Shown piece by piece: positions 51,469 to 59,680 of a DNA stretch of 64,000 nucleotides (position 1 is the first letter of the stretch; every line of letters begins with the position of its first letter). Source of the stretch: JAUIIK01 sp963709995 (lineage in GTDB: Bacteria > Chloroflexota > Chloroflexia > Thermomicrobiales > CFX8); NCBI GenBank assembly GCA_963709995.1, contig CAVPYN010000002.1, forward strand, positions 62,001-126,000. Reading direction: 5' to 3'. A program made the translations under genes and the position numbers. The notes beneath the pieces were generated by a model that was not told where the DNA came from, ran no database searches, and saw only the letters and a program-made list of their open reading frames with translations.

Positions 51469-52179
51469 TCAGGCAGAGAACGAGCGATTTGCGGAGTTGA
51501 CGACGAACACCTCGGTGGTTGCGCCAAGGTGCTCGCGGCACATTCTGTCGATGTAGTTGCTTGCCGCGTTGACGGCGCCAGCCGTACTCGAGAATCCATC
51601 TATCGGAAAAAAGATGTCACGGGCATCCGGACCAAGTAATGCGCTTCTGCTCTGCCGCCAGACCCAGCGTCGAGTGCGGACATCGGCGCCAGCCGCGTAG
51701 ACGATTTCTCCTTGCTCCGGCGGATCCGAGTGACCCGACATGTCCACGAAGTTATCGATGCCGGTCGCCGGTCGCACAATGAGTGGCTGAGGTCCGACAG
51801 ATGCAATGTCATGGGCGCCAATCGGAACGGTGTAGAACAACACCGCGGCGTTTGCCAGATCAACGACGGTGTTTATCGACTGAATCTTTTGACCTCGCTG
51901 CACTCGTTTGTGAAGAGCTTCTACAGATGCCGGATATCGGCTAGCAGACCATCCGGCTCGCGAGAAGGCCTCACGCCAGACCGCGAACTGCTCTATCGAC
52001 TTGAGGTCGATGTCCCGGTAACTCGCACGGCTGCGGAGGCAAGCGTCATCGAGCCATTTCTGAGGATCTTCCTGGCAAACGCTGTCGTCAACTCCTCGGG
52101 CAACTACGCAACCGACAAGATAATCCGGGAATGCGTCGAAGATCTTGTCCGCGACCTGGAACTCAAATGGCGTCATCAA
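51469..52179 (-). CDS. B3/4 domain protein (phenylalanyl-tRNA synthetase beta-like)
   Basis: Two hundred thirty-six residues. The middle and C-terminal parts match the B3/4 editing-domain fold of PheRS beta as found in stand-alone proteins: SINTVVDLANAAVLFYTVPIGAHDI, followed by GEIVYAAGADVRTRRWVWRQ and FPIDGF. The free-standing domain is thought to bind or deacylate tRNA, which is not proven for this branch. Its ATG overlaps the ferredoxin/thioredoxin stop by 4 bp, so the two products are made together. No tRNA synthetase catalytic motif is present. Confidence 0.78.
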   Translation of the reverse strand: MMTPFEFQVADKIFDAFPDYLVGCVVARGVDDSVCQEDPQKWLDDACLRSRASYRDIDLKSIEQFAVWREAFSRAGWSASRYPASVEALHKRVQRGQKIQSINTVVDLANAAVLFYTVPIGAHDIASVGPQPLIVRPATGIDNFVDMSGHSDPPEQGEIVYAAGADVRTRRWVWRQSRSALLGPDARDIFFPIDGFSSTAGAVNAASNYIDRMCREHLGATTEVFVVNSANRSFSA

Positions 52180-52850
52180 GGGATTTCAACGTCTGTCGTC
52201 GCCTGTTGGCTTGTAGCAAAGGTGGATTCGACGCGGCTTGCGAGGCTGGCAAGCTGGGCGCGTGGCAGAGCGCCTACGCTCCCGTCCACGACCTGTCCAT
52301 CCGCGAACACCATAAGGGTTGGGATGCTCGAAATCCGGAAGTGCTGTGCGAGTTCAACTTCCACTTCCGTGTTGATCTTCACGAATTTGATCCGATCTTG
52401 GTACTCTCCCGCTAGATCCTCAAAGATTGGAGCCATCTTCCTGCAGGGCCCGCACCACGGAGCCCAGAAATCGGCGATCACCGGCAATGGTGAATCCAGC
52501 ACTTCGCCCTGAAATGATTCCAGAGTGACTTCGATCACCGGGCTGCTACTCTTCGTCGCCTCTTCCTGGGCCTGGATGACCTCCAGTCGTTGTTTCAGAG
52601 CATCATCCTGGGAGATATCGCCAAGCACTTCGCGTCGCAACACATCAAACGTGCCCGGATTTCGGTCGTACATGATGGCATATCCATCGCAGAAGTTAAC
52701 ACACGGTCCGGGACAATCGCAGCAACGTTCCCAGGCTATCTGAACCGTCCCATCATCGATAAGACTGAATGCTGACTCCGGGCAGATCCTGGCGGAAAAA
52801 CACTGATCCCAGTTCTTGTTGCAACGAGCGGGGTCGACGACTGCTGGCAA
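52176..52850 (-). CDS. Ferredoxin-like domain fused to thioredoxin
   Basis: Two hundred twenty-four residues. The N-terminal part (about 1-60) is Cys-rich, with Cys10, 17, 23, 43, 44, 46, 50 and 54 (DPARCNKNWDQCFSARICPE and CCDCPGPCVNFCDG), a spacing that suggests one or two Fe-S clusters. A helical linker (about 65-100) leads to a thioredoxin domain (about 105-210) with active site WCGPC (Cys133, Cys136) and cis-Pro in ISSIPTLMVF. The fusion could pass electrons from the Fe-S domain to the disulfide, or use the latter to service the former. No signal peptide, so cytoplasmic. Translationally coupled to the B3/4 gene and 24 bp after a glycosyltransferase gene. Confidence 0.82.
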   Translation of the reverse strand: MPAVVDPARCNKNWDQCFSARICPESAFSLIDDGTVQIAWERCCDCPGPCVNFCDGYAIMYDRNPGTFDVLRREVLGDISQDDALKQRLEVIQAQEEATKSSSPVIEVTLESFQGEVLDSPLPVIADFWAPWCGPCRKMAPIFEDLAGEYQDRIKFVKINTEVEVELAQHFRISSIPTLMVFADGQVVDGSVGALPRAQLASLASRVESTFATSQQATTDVEIP

Positions 52851-52874
52851 AAGTCTCTCCTTGCCGACACGAGG

Positions 52875-54197
52875 TTACGACGCGTAAACGTTACCGTAAC
52901 TGAGCGGCTCGGTCCTGTTTCCGGCCGCAAGGTTTTCGTAAAGATGCATCATCGAGGCGCCGATGCTGTGCCAGGAGAACCGGATTGCCGCCTGGCGCGC
53001 ACCAACCTGCAAACCCGCCCGGAAGTCACGGTTCGAAATCACCGTTTCGATTCCGTCTGCCATCCCCTGTGGATCCGCGGGTGGCACGAGGATTCCGCTA
53101 ACATTCTCCTCGACGGTAAAACGCATGCCGCCGACCCGCGTGGCGACTACTGGCGTTCCACAGGCCATCGCCTCCACTGCCACGAGGCCGAAAGACTCGT
53201 ACCGAGAAGAAACGGCACAGATAGTCGACGCACCGTATATAGCAGGCAGTTCGTCTTGTGGTCTGGAACCGAGGAAGGTAATGGCGGGATCGACGCCCAG
53301 CTTACGCGCCAAGTCCTCGACCTTCGAGAGCGGACCGACTGGCCTCCCAGAGCTATCAAGCTCTCCGCCGACGATCACGAGCCCCGGCGCTGGGATCACA
53401 TTCTCCCGCTTATGAAGGAGGGCCAGCGCTTCAACGAGCGTATCGATGTCCTTAATTGGATCGATGCGGCCGACAAAGAGTATGAGCGGACCATCCGGCA
53501 GGCCAAGGCGCTGGCGCGCCTCAACCGGATCCGAAGGATGAAAGCGCTGCAGATCAACGCCGGGAGGGAGAGTGCAGACACGGCAGTCCCTGGCGCCGAG
53601 AGTCCAAACCAGTTCAGCGCGTTCGTCCGGATTCGGCGCAACAATCTGATCGATCGATCCAACGAGTTCGCGTTCGACTCGAAGGCGGAGTGAGGATTCG
53701 CTGTTACCGTTTTGTGAAACGGTGTTCTTCAGATGGGCCAGTGTGTGATACATGTGGACAACAGGAACGTCCCAGTACCGTTTTAGTATCTTCCCCACCC
53801 ACCCTGATAGCCAGTAATGCGTGTGCACGATGTCGTACCGAATGCCAGTCTCCAGCGCAAACAGTGCCATTTCGCTTGCGAAGTCCGGCAGCAGGCAGTA
53901 GAGATCGTCTTTGTGCACCGGCTCGGGTGGACCAGCCGCAATTGAAATCACCCGGACGCCAGGAGTGACTTGCACGACGTCGGGCGTTTCTTCGTCCGAA
54001 CGACGGGTGAAGATGTCAACAGCGACACCGCTTCGCTCAAGTTGCTCGGCGAGCGCCATGACGTAAACAGTCAAGCCCCCGGCGTCCGCTCCTCCAAGAG
54101 CGGCCAGCGGGGAAGTATGAACTGTGATCATCGCGACATGTCGAACTCGCGCTACCGGACTGAGTGATTTTGTTCGGACGATCTCGGAGGAGATCAA
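52875..54197 (-). CDS. GT-B glycosyltransferase, MshA/sucrose-phosphate-synthase-like
   Basis: Four hundred forty residues from a TTG at 54197 (AAGGA eight bases upstream); ATG 54131 is a good alternative, matching the usual start of the family. N-terminal motifs MITVHTSPLAALGG and ADAGGLTVYVMALAEQLERS, then VHTHYWLSGWVG and VHMYHTLAHLKN, resemble MshA and sucrose phosphate synthases. The C-terminal donor site has LFVGRIDPIKDIDTLVEALA and SSRYESFGLVAVEAMACGTP. It probably uses UDP- or GDP-sugars on a small acceptor. A thiol-cofactor role like MshA would suit the downstream thioredoxin fusion but is speculative. Confidence 0.85.
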   Translation of the reverse strand: MISSEIVRTKSLSPVARVRHVAMITVHTSPLAALGGADAGGLTVYVMALAEQLERSGVAVDIFTRRSDEETPDVVQVTPGVRVISIAAGPPEPVHKDDLYCLLPDFASEMALFALETGIRYDIVHTHYWLSGWVGKILKRYWDVPVVHMYHTLAHLKNTVSQNGNSESSLRLRVERELVGSIDQIVAPNPDERAELVWTLGARDCRVCTLPPGVDLQRFHPSDPVEARQRLGLPDGPLILFVGRIDPIKDIDTLVEALALLHKRENVIPAPGLVIVGGELDSSGRPVGPLSKVEDLARKLGVDPAITFLGSRPQDELPAIYGASTICAVSSRYESFGLVAVEAMACGTPVVATRVGGMRFTVEENVSGILVPPADPQGMADGIETVISNRDFRAGLQVGARQAAIRFSWHSIGASMMHLYENLAAGNRTEPLSYGNVYAS

Positions 54198-54313
54198 TCA
54201 GCAATCCTTCGGCTGCAAGAGGCGTGATGTATTAGACCAGATACCGGCCGGCCTCAATACGAAACGATTCCGATAGTAGTTCTATTCCAGGTTCAGGGCC
54301 GATGACCGCTGTC

Positions 54314-54889
54314 TCAGGACGTCTCAGGTTTGATCAATCCGTACTCGCCATCACGGCGGCGATACACGACATTCGTGTCTCCGCTGTCCGCGTCACGGTA
54401 GATGAAGAAATCGTGCTCGAGTAGCTCCATCTGGTCGATTGCCTCTCCGGTATCCATTGCAAGGAATTCGAATGTCTTAGTCCTCACAACGGGTGCCCCG
54501 TCAGAAGATGCCGATTCCACGTTCAGGAGTTCCATTTCCTGTTGTTCGGCAGCGATCATCCCCAGTCCCCTGGAGTGGCGTCTGGACTTGTCAACCATGC
54601 GCGAGTGGTACCGCCGGATCTGCTTTCGCATCTTTTCTACAGCGACGTCAATCGCGTGATGTTGATCGTGGTCTCGCATCTCGGCTCGCAATATACGACC
54701 GCGCGTGTGAACGGTTAACTGGGCAACCCACTGTTCCCCTCCACTTCGGTGGCGGACCGGACGAAGCTCGAATTTGGAGTCGACAACACGTTCGTTGAAT
54801 CGTTCCAGACGATCAACTCGCTCCTGGATGTATTCTTCGACTGGGTCCGGATTGTCAACGCCCTGGACATGGATCGTCACCTCGAACAT
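54314..54889 (-). CDS. hpf: Ribosome hibernation promoting factor, long form
   Basis: One hundred ninety-one residues, the long two-domain type. The N-terminal HPF/YfiA domain (about 1-105) has VEEYIQERVDRLERF, and a basic helix with AIDVAVEKMRKQIRRYHSR that binds the 30S decoding region. A linker leads to the C-terminal dimerisation domain (about 128-185, TKTFEFLAMDTGEAIDQMEL and HDFFIYRDADSG). Long HPF dimerises ribosomes into 100S particles in stationary phase. It lies next to tRNA-Arg on the same strand. Confidence 0.93.
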   Translation of the reverse strand: MFEVTIHVQGVDNPDPVEEYIQERVDRLERFNERVVDSKFELRPVRHRSGGEQWVAQLTVHTRGRILRAEMRDHDQHHAIDVAVEKMRKQIRRYHSRMVDKSRRHSRGLGMIAAEQQEMELLNVESASSDGAPVVRTKTFEFLAMDTGEAIDQMELLEHDFFIYRDADSGDTNVVYRRRDGEYGLIKPETS

Positions 54890-54961
54890 GCTTAGCGAAC
54901 CTCCGCATGATTACACGCAATGTCGTTCTGATCGTGACCTGCGCCACGCCAGATCAATCGG

Positions 54962-55034
54962 CGCCCGCGGAGGGATTCGAACCCCCGACACGAGGCTTAG
55001 GACGCCCCTGCTCTGTCCCCTGAGCTACGCGGGC
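54962..55034 (-). tRNA. tRNA-Arg (anticodon CCT)
   Basis: A 73-nt cloverleaf. Acceptor arms GCCCGCG/CGCGGGC pair perfectly; the anticodon stem GGGGC/GCCTC encloses GTCCTAA, giving CCT, which reads AGG. The T arm contains GGGTTCGAATCCC. CCA is not encoded. A TAGAAT box at 55064-55059 on the minus strand is a probable -10 about 25 bp upstream. Confidence 0.95.
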
Positions 55035-55058
55035 AGGCTGAATCAACGCCGAAGTAGA

Positions 55059-55064
55059 ATTCTA
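55059..55064 (-). promoter_or_regulatory. -10 box for tRNA-Arg
   Basis: The minus strand reads TAGAAT 25 bp upstream of the tRNA-Arg 5' end. A -35 region 17-18 bp further is poor (TGAACC). Confidence 0.45.
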
Positions 55065-55112
55065 TCTGATTGTCTTGGCAGCGGTTCACCGTTCGACCCG
55101 TGCGAGAGCGGA

Positions 55113-55121
55113 TGCTATACT
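55113..55121 (+). promoter_or_regulatory. Extended -10 promoter of tRNA-Pro
   Basis: TGCTATACT (extended -10) at 55113-55121 with TCGACC 17 bp upstream as -35 (four of six matches to TTGACA). The tRNA begins 12 bases after the -10, leaving a very short leader. Confidence 0.6.
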
Positions 55122-55132
55122 GATCCCGCGAG

Positions 55133-55207
<75 letters not shown>

Positions 55208-55288
55208 ACATTCAGGCCGAGAGTGCCAGCAGACTGGTCTCTCGGCCTACGTCTTTCCCGTCATTTCCGAAGGAAGCACGGCCCGACG

Positions 55289-56677
55289 TTGGATGATGCC
55301 ACCCGCCAAGCGCTGCGCGATCTTCCATCTGTACATGAGTTGATCGCCTCTGTTCGATCCACGAACGATGGGATTGGCGTCTCCGAAAGCTATCTGGCTC
55401 ACCTGGCGCGGTCGGTGATCGATGCGGCGCGATCGGAAATTCTCGTCGGCCGGGTTGAGTTGACTGACAATGTGGCGGCGGCGTTTCTGGAGCAGTTCTT
55501 GTTGTTGAAGGCGGACGGTCCGACGAGAGTTCTCAATGGCACCGGAGTCATTATTCATACGAATCTCGGTCGATCGCCCGTCTCCGCAGCAACCGCCCAG
55601 GCGATGGCGGTTGCTGCGCGCAACTACCTGCCGCTGGAAGTCCATCTCGATACCGGTCTGCGAGGCGGGAGGGGTCACGAGATAGACGTACTCCTGCGAG
55701 CACTGACCGGCGCCCAACGGTCAATAGCCGTGAACAACAATGCAGCGGCGATACTACTCGCTCTTACGGCGTTGTGTGATGGGAATAAAGTGATTGTCTC
55801 TCGTGGGGAAGCGGTGGAGATCGGCGGTGGATTTCGCATTCCAGACGTGATGCGTCAGAGCGGCGCGGTGCTCGTCGAAGTTGGGACAACGAATCGCACG
55901 CGAATTGCTGACTATGAGGAAGCGATTGATTCTGAGACGGTTGCGCTTCTTTCGGTTCATGCTAGCAACTTCGAGATTTCAGGATTCACAGAAAAGCCAG
56001 CCCTTGCGGAGCTTAGCCGCCTTGCACACGACCATGGCCTTCTGCTGATCGAAGACGTTGGCAGCGGATGTCTGGTCGACACGACGCAATATGGTCTCAA
56101 GCACGAGCCGACGCTGTCTGAAAGCATAGAGGCAGGCGTCGATGTGGTGACCGCGTCGGGCGACAAGCTATTGGGCGGCCCACAGGCAGGACTCATACTG
56201 GGTACCGGAGAGTCGGTCTCAAAAATCGCGCGTCACCCTCTCGCGCGTGCCGTCCGGATTGACAAGACCGTACAGGCCGGTGTCGCCGAAACGCTGCGTC
56301 ACTACTTGACGAACGAGTATGAAGACCGGGTGCCGATCTGGTGGATGATCTCGCGTACTGTCGAGCAACTCGATCGTAGGGTGCAGTCGTGGCTCGATGC
56401 CCTAGACGACAGCCGCTGCCGGTGTACTTCGACGGTTTCGGTTGTCGGTGGCGGATCGCTCCCCGGGAAGTCTCAAGCCTCGCGGGGGTTGACGCTTCAG
56501 GTTGACGGCCTGGGAGCGTCCGAGATCACCCGGCGCCTCCGAATTGGTGAACCTCCCGTCTTTGCGCGTGTCGCGGATGAGGTTGTGATAATCGATGCGC
56601 GGACGATCCTGCCTGACCAGGACGATGATTTAATCAATGCGATTCGAGTCCAACTGGACGGATCAGGAGGCCTTTGA
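55289..56677 (+). CDS. selA: L-seryl-tRNA(Sec) selenium transferase
   Basis: About 462 residues from TTG 55289 (LDDATRQALRDLPSVHELI), with AAGGAAG 12 bases upstream; GTG 55223 is an alternative, and the open frame before that is tRNA. Family motifs are RVLNGTGVIIHTNLGRSPVS, HEIDVLLRALTGAQRSIAV, LSVHASNFEISGF, LLIEDVGSGCLVDTTQYG and TASGDKLLGGPQAG (PLP lysine). It converts Ser-tRNA-Sec to Sec-tRNA-Sec using selenophosphate, so the genome should also encode SelB, SelD and a tRNA-Sec, none of which is here. The 3' end overlaps the convergent dnaG by 15 bp. Confidence 0.93.
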   Translation: MDDATRQALRDLPSVHELIASVRSTNDGIGVSESYLAHLARSVIDAARSEILVGRVELTDNVAAAFLEQFLLLKADGPTRVLNGTGVIIHTNLGRSPVSAATAQAMAVAARNYLPLEVHLDTGLRGGRGHEIDVLLRALTGAQRSIAVNNNAAAILLALTALCDGNKVIVSRGEAVEIGGGFRIPDVMRQSGAVLVEVGTTNRTRIADYEEAIDSETVALLSVHASNFEISGFTEKPALAELSRLAHDHGLLLIEDVGSGCLVDTTQYGLKHEPTLSESIEAGVDVVTASGDKLLGGPQAGLILGTGESVSKIARHPLARAVRIDKTVQAGVAETLRHYLTNEYEDRVPIWWMISRTVEQLDRRVQSWLDALDDSRCRCTSTVSVVGGGSLPGKSQASRGLTLQVDGLGASEITRRLRIGEPPVFARVADEVVIIDARTILPDQDDDLINAIRVQLDGSGGL

Positions 56678-58531
56678 GCGCAAGTCGTTGAAATAGGGGC
56701 TGGTTCGCGGATCGAAGTCTCTCTTGTTGCTGGCGAGTTCCGCCATCCGCAACAGGCTCTCGCGAAGCTGATCCGCGTTGTCTTCGGCCTTAGCCGTTTC
56801 GATATCGGCCTGCGTCTGGCGGACCATCTCCTGGTACCGGCTTCGGCCAAGCGCCTCCAGAGCCTGCGTGATTTCGTTGTTGGCCATGCCGGGCGTGAGA
56901 TCATCACGGACTCGCAGCTGCGATCTCAGTCGATCCGCATACGAACTGAGTTCTTCCGGCAAATCGGATAGAGCGGTTTCGACGTCGAAGCCGGATTCGG
57001 TGAGTGCTTTCACCAGCTCCCGGTGGCGGGCATCGCGGAACAATTCCGGTACTACGACATCAAGGGTCCCGTTGCGCAGCGCATAACCAAGGGGATAGCA
57101 CAGAAGCAAGCCGAGCAACACCTGCTCCGGATTCGATGCCGCCGGGCGCGCGCCGTGGAAATCCGGTTGATCGTGCGCGCGCCGTCGGGATCGCCTGGGG
57201 GTAACCGCGTCCTGAACGACCGTGTCCTTGTAGCCGAGCAGTCCAGCGGCAAGAGCGATGTACTCGGCCCGCACATACTTGTCTCTGATTTCTCGTAGAA
57301 TCGGGACCGCTATTTCTTGTAGCGCGGACGACCGGGCGTTCGGCGAGTCCTCAATGCCGGCAAGCCGCGTAGTCAGGATGTATTCGACGAGTGGCGTCGC
57401 CTTTGACAGCGCTTTTTCCCAGCGTTCGGGGTCGGAGCGGATGAGGTCATCCGGGTCCTTTCCGGAAGGGAGGGTGACGATGCGAATTTCAGCTCCGATT
57501 GTCTGCTCGGTCCGCACCATGCCGCGGGCGTCGACCGTGATCGCGTCGTCCGAAACGAAACCCTCTCTGAGGGTATCGATAGCGCGGATCGTTGCCAGTT
57601 GCCCGGCGGCGTCGGAATCAAGGGCGATGAAGACCCTTTCAACATAGTTCCGAATCGCCTGCACCTGGGCGGCGGTGAGAGCGGTGCCCATCGACGCGAC
57701 GACGTTCTTGAATCCAAACTGATGGGCTGTGATGGCATCCATGTAGCCTTCGACGACTATGAGCGTCTTCGATCTTCGAATCTCGGCGAAAGCCTGGTCG
57801 AGCGCGTAAAGCGTAGCGCTCTTGTCGAAGACCGGAGTCTGTGGCGAATTGAGATACTTCGGCATTTCGTCGCCGAGCGCTCTTGCCCCAAAACCAATCG
57901 CTTGTCCACGACGATCACGGATCGGAAACATGATTCGATTTCGGAATCGGTCGTATACCCGGCCTGACTCGGATTTCGACGCCAACCCGGCGGCAACGAG
58001 CAGATCGTCGGAAGTCTGGGAAGATTGAGTAAGATGGGTCTTCAGCGCGTCCCATGAATCGGGCGCGAAGCCCAGTCCGAAGACCTCAGCTGTTGCGCGG
58101 TCCACGCCGCGCCTAGCTAGCAGATCGCGTGCTACACCAGCGGCATCTGCACTCCACAAAAAGCTCGAAAAGAATCTCACGGCCCGTTCGTTGAGGTCGA
58201 TGAGGCGGTGCCGTCGCTCATCGCGTTCGGCATTCGGGGCGCGAGACGTTATCAGTTCAATCCCCGCGCGCTGCGCGAGACGCTCGAGGGCGTCCGGGAA
58301 CGTGAGAGACTCGGTTTCCATAACGAACGTGAAAATGTCGCCACTTTTTCCGCAACCGAAGCAGTGGTATCCCTGCGTCTCCGGGAAGACCACAAATGAA
58401 GGAGTCTTCTCCTGGTGAAATGGACACAGGCCCTTGAAGCTCCTCCCTGCACGTCGCAGCTGCACCGTGGATCCAATGAGATCGACGATATCGACGCGAT
58501 CCTTTATGCGTTCAACATTGTCCGCGGCCAT
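56663..58531 (-). CDS. dnaG: DNA primase
   Basis: Six hundred twenty-two residues. The N-terminal CHC2 zinc domain has CPFHQEKTPSFVVFP and YHCFGCGKSGDIF. The RNA polymerase core contains YLNSPQTPVFDKSATLYALD, and the TOPRIM catalytic site is LIVVEGYMDAITAHQFG, followed by IALDSDAAG. The helicase-binding C-terminus (about 460-622) is helical. It makes RNA primers for replication. It is 3 bp downstream of dgt; the common dgt-dnaG-rpoD order is interrupted, since selA rather than rpoD follows. Confidence 0.97.
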   Translation of the reverse strand: MAADNVERIKDRVDIVDLIGSTVQLRRAGRSFKGLCPFHQEKTPSFVVFPETQGYHCFGCGKSGDIFTFVMETESLTFPDALERLAQRAGIELITSRAPNAERDERRHRLIDLNERAVRFFSSFLWSADAAGVARDLLARRGVDRATAEVFGLGFAPDSWDALKTHLTQSSQTSDDLLVAAGLASKSESGRVYDRFRNRIMFPIRDRRGQAIGFGARALGDEMPKYLNSPQTPVFDKSATLYALDQAFAEIRRSKTLIVVEGYMDAITAHQFGFKNVVASMGTALTAAQVQAIRNYVERVFIALDSDAAGQLATIRAIDTLREGFVSDDAITVDARGMVRTEQTIGAEIRIVTLPSGKDPDDLIRSDPERWEKALSKATPLVEYILTTRLAGIEDSPNARSSALQEIAVPILREIRDKYVRAEYIALAAGLLGYKDTVVQDAVTPRRSRRRAHDQPDFHGARPAASNPEQVLLGLLLCYPLGYALRNGTLDVVVPELFRDARHRELVKALTESGFDVETALSDLPEELSSYADRLRSQLRVRDDLTPGMANNEITQALEALGRSRYQEMVRQTQADIETAKAEDNADQLRESLLRMAELASNKRDFDPRTSPYFNDLRSKAS

Positions 58532-58534
58532 GTG

Positions 58535-59596
58535 CTATAGCTCCTCGAATGCGGGAACAAAAATGTCGTTGTAACTCCGCCGGGCGTATTGATCGGTCAT
58601 ACCCGAGACGAAATCCGCAGCGGCACGAGTGGGTCCATCGATCACCGAACGCTTGCGCCATGATTCAGGCATCTCGCTACCGTGTGCCGCAAAGTGACTG
58701 AACAGTTGTGCAACGATCTCCCGGGCATGCCGCGTCGCCGGTAGCTGATTGATCGGGTCGTACACGCACTTGAACAGGAAATTCCGCAACTCGTCCGCAG
58801 CCTCAAGCGCAACCGGTCCCATGAAGATCACCTGCCGCCCATTCACCGGACGATCCAATCGCGAACGGCTATTGGCAATCACGCTCTTCACCAGCCGGTC
58901 GATGCGAAGGCTGTGGCGCTCGCCCAGCACCGCGGTCACGATTGGTGGTATTGACCGGTGGTCGAGCATTCCCGCTCCGAGTGCGTCCTCCAGATCATGA
59001 CTGATGTAGGCGATCCCGTCAGATATTTTAACGACCTGTGCTTCGGCGGTCGATGGCGTTCCCGCGACGCTTCCAGAGATACCTTCCTTCGGCTTTGAGT
59101 GTCGCAGGATTCCGTCCCGGACCTCTTCCGTCAGATTCAGACCAGCGCCATCTTTTTCGAGGATATCGACAACCCGAAGACTCTGCTCATTGTGGCGAAA
59201 ACCTGGAAATACGCCTGCGAGCGCCGCTTCCCCGGCATGACCAAAGGGTGTGTGCCCAAGATCATGCGCCAAACCGATAGCTTCGGTCAGATCTTCGTTT
59301 AGACGTAAAGCTCTCGAAATTGTGCGGGCAATCTGCGTCACTTCGAGGGTGTGCGTAAGCCTCGTCCGCACATGGTCGCCGGAAGGAGGCAGGAATACCT
59401 GGGTTTTCGACTTGAGTCGCCGGAATGCCTGGCAATGCACGATTCGATCTCTATCGCGTTGAAACGGCGTGCGTATGTCACATTCAGGCTCATCGCGTTG
59501 GCGATGGGCATCGGTTGATCGCGCCGCGGCACGCACGAGCCAGACATCCTGGAACTGTTCGTATTGTGACCGTGGTGACGACACGCTTCTGACCAT
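58535..59596 (-). CDS. dgt: Deoxyguanosinetriphosphate triphosphohydrolase-like HD protein
   Basis: About 353 residues from ATG 59596 (MVRSVSSPRSQYEQFQ), where family similarity begins; GTG 59659 is in frame. The motif RTPFQRDRDRIVHCQAFRRL is followed by the HD signature RLTHTLEVTQIARTISRAL with LAHDLGHTPFGHAGE, holding the metal His, His-Asp and Asp. It hydrolyses dNTPs to deoxynucleosides and triphosphate, helping control dNTP pools. It sits 84 bp after ppdK and 3 bp before dnaG, an order common in Gram-positive-type genomes. Confidence 0.9.
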   Translation of the reverse strand: MVRSVSSPRSQYEQFQDVWLVRAAARSTDAHRQRDEPECDIRTPFQRDRDRIVHCQAFRRLKSKTQVFLPPSGDHVRTRLTHTLEVTQIARTISRALRLNEDLTEAIGLAHDLGHTPFGHAGEAALAGVFPGFRHNEQSLRVVDILEKDGAGLNLTEEVRDGILRHSKPKEGISGSVAGTPSTAEAQVVKISDGIAYISHDLEDALGAGMLDHRSIPPIVTAVLGERHSLRIDRLVKSVIANSRSRLDRPVNGRQVIFMGPVALEAADELRNFLFKCVYDPINQLPATRHAREIVAQLFSHFAAHGSEMPESWRKRSVIDGPTRAAADFVSGMTDQYARRSYNDIFVPAFEEL

Positions 59597-59680
59597 CTTG
59601 ACATCGACATGGATTCGGCAACCAGCATGAGTGTACGTACATTCAGCGGCTTCGTCCACTGACTCCGTGATTGCTTCGCA

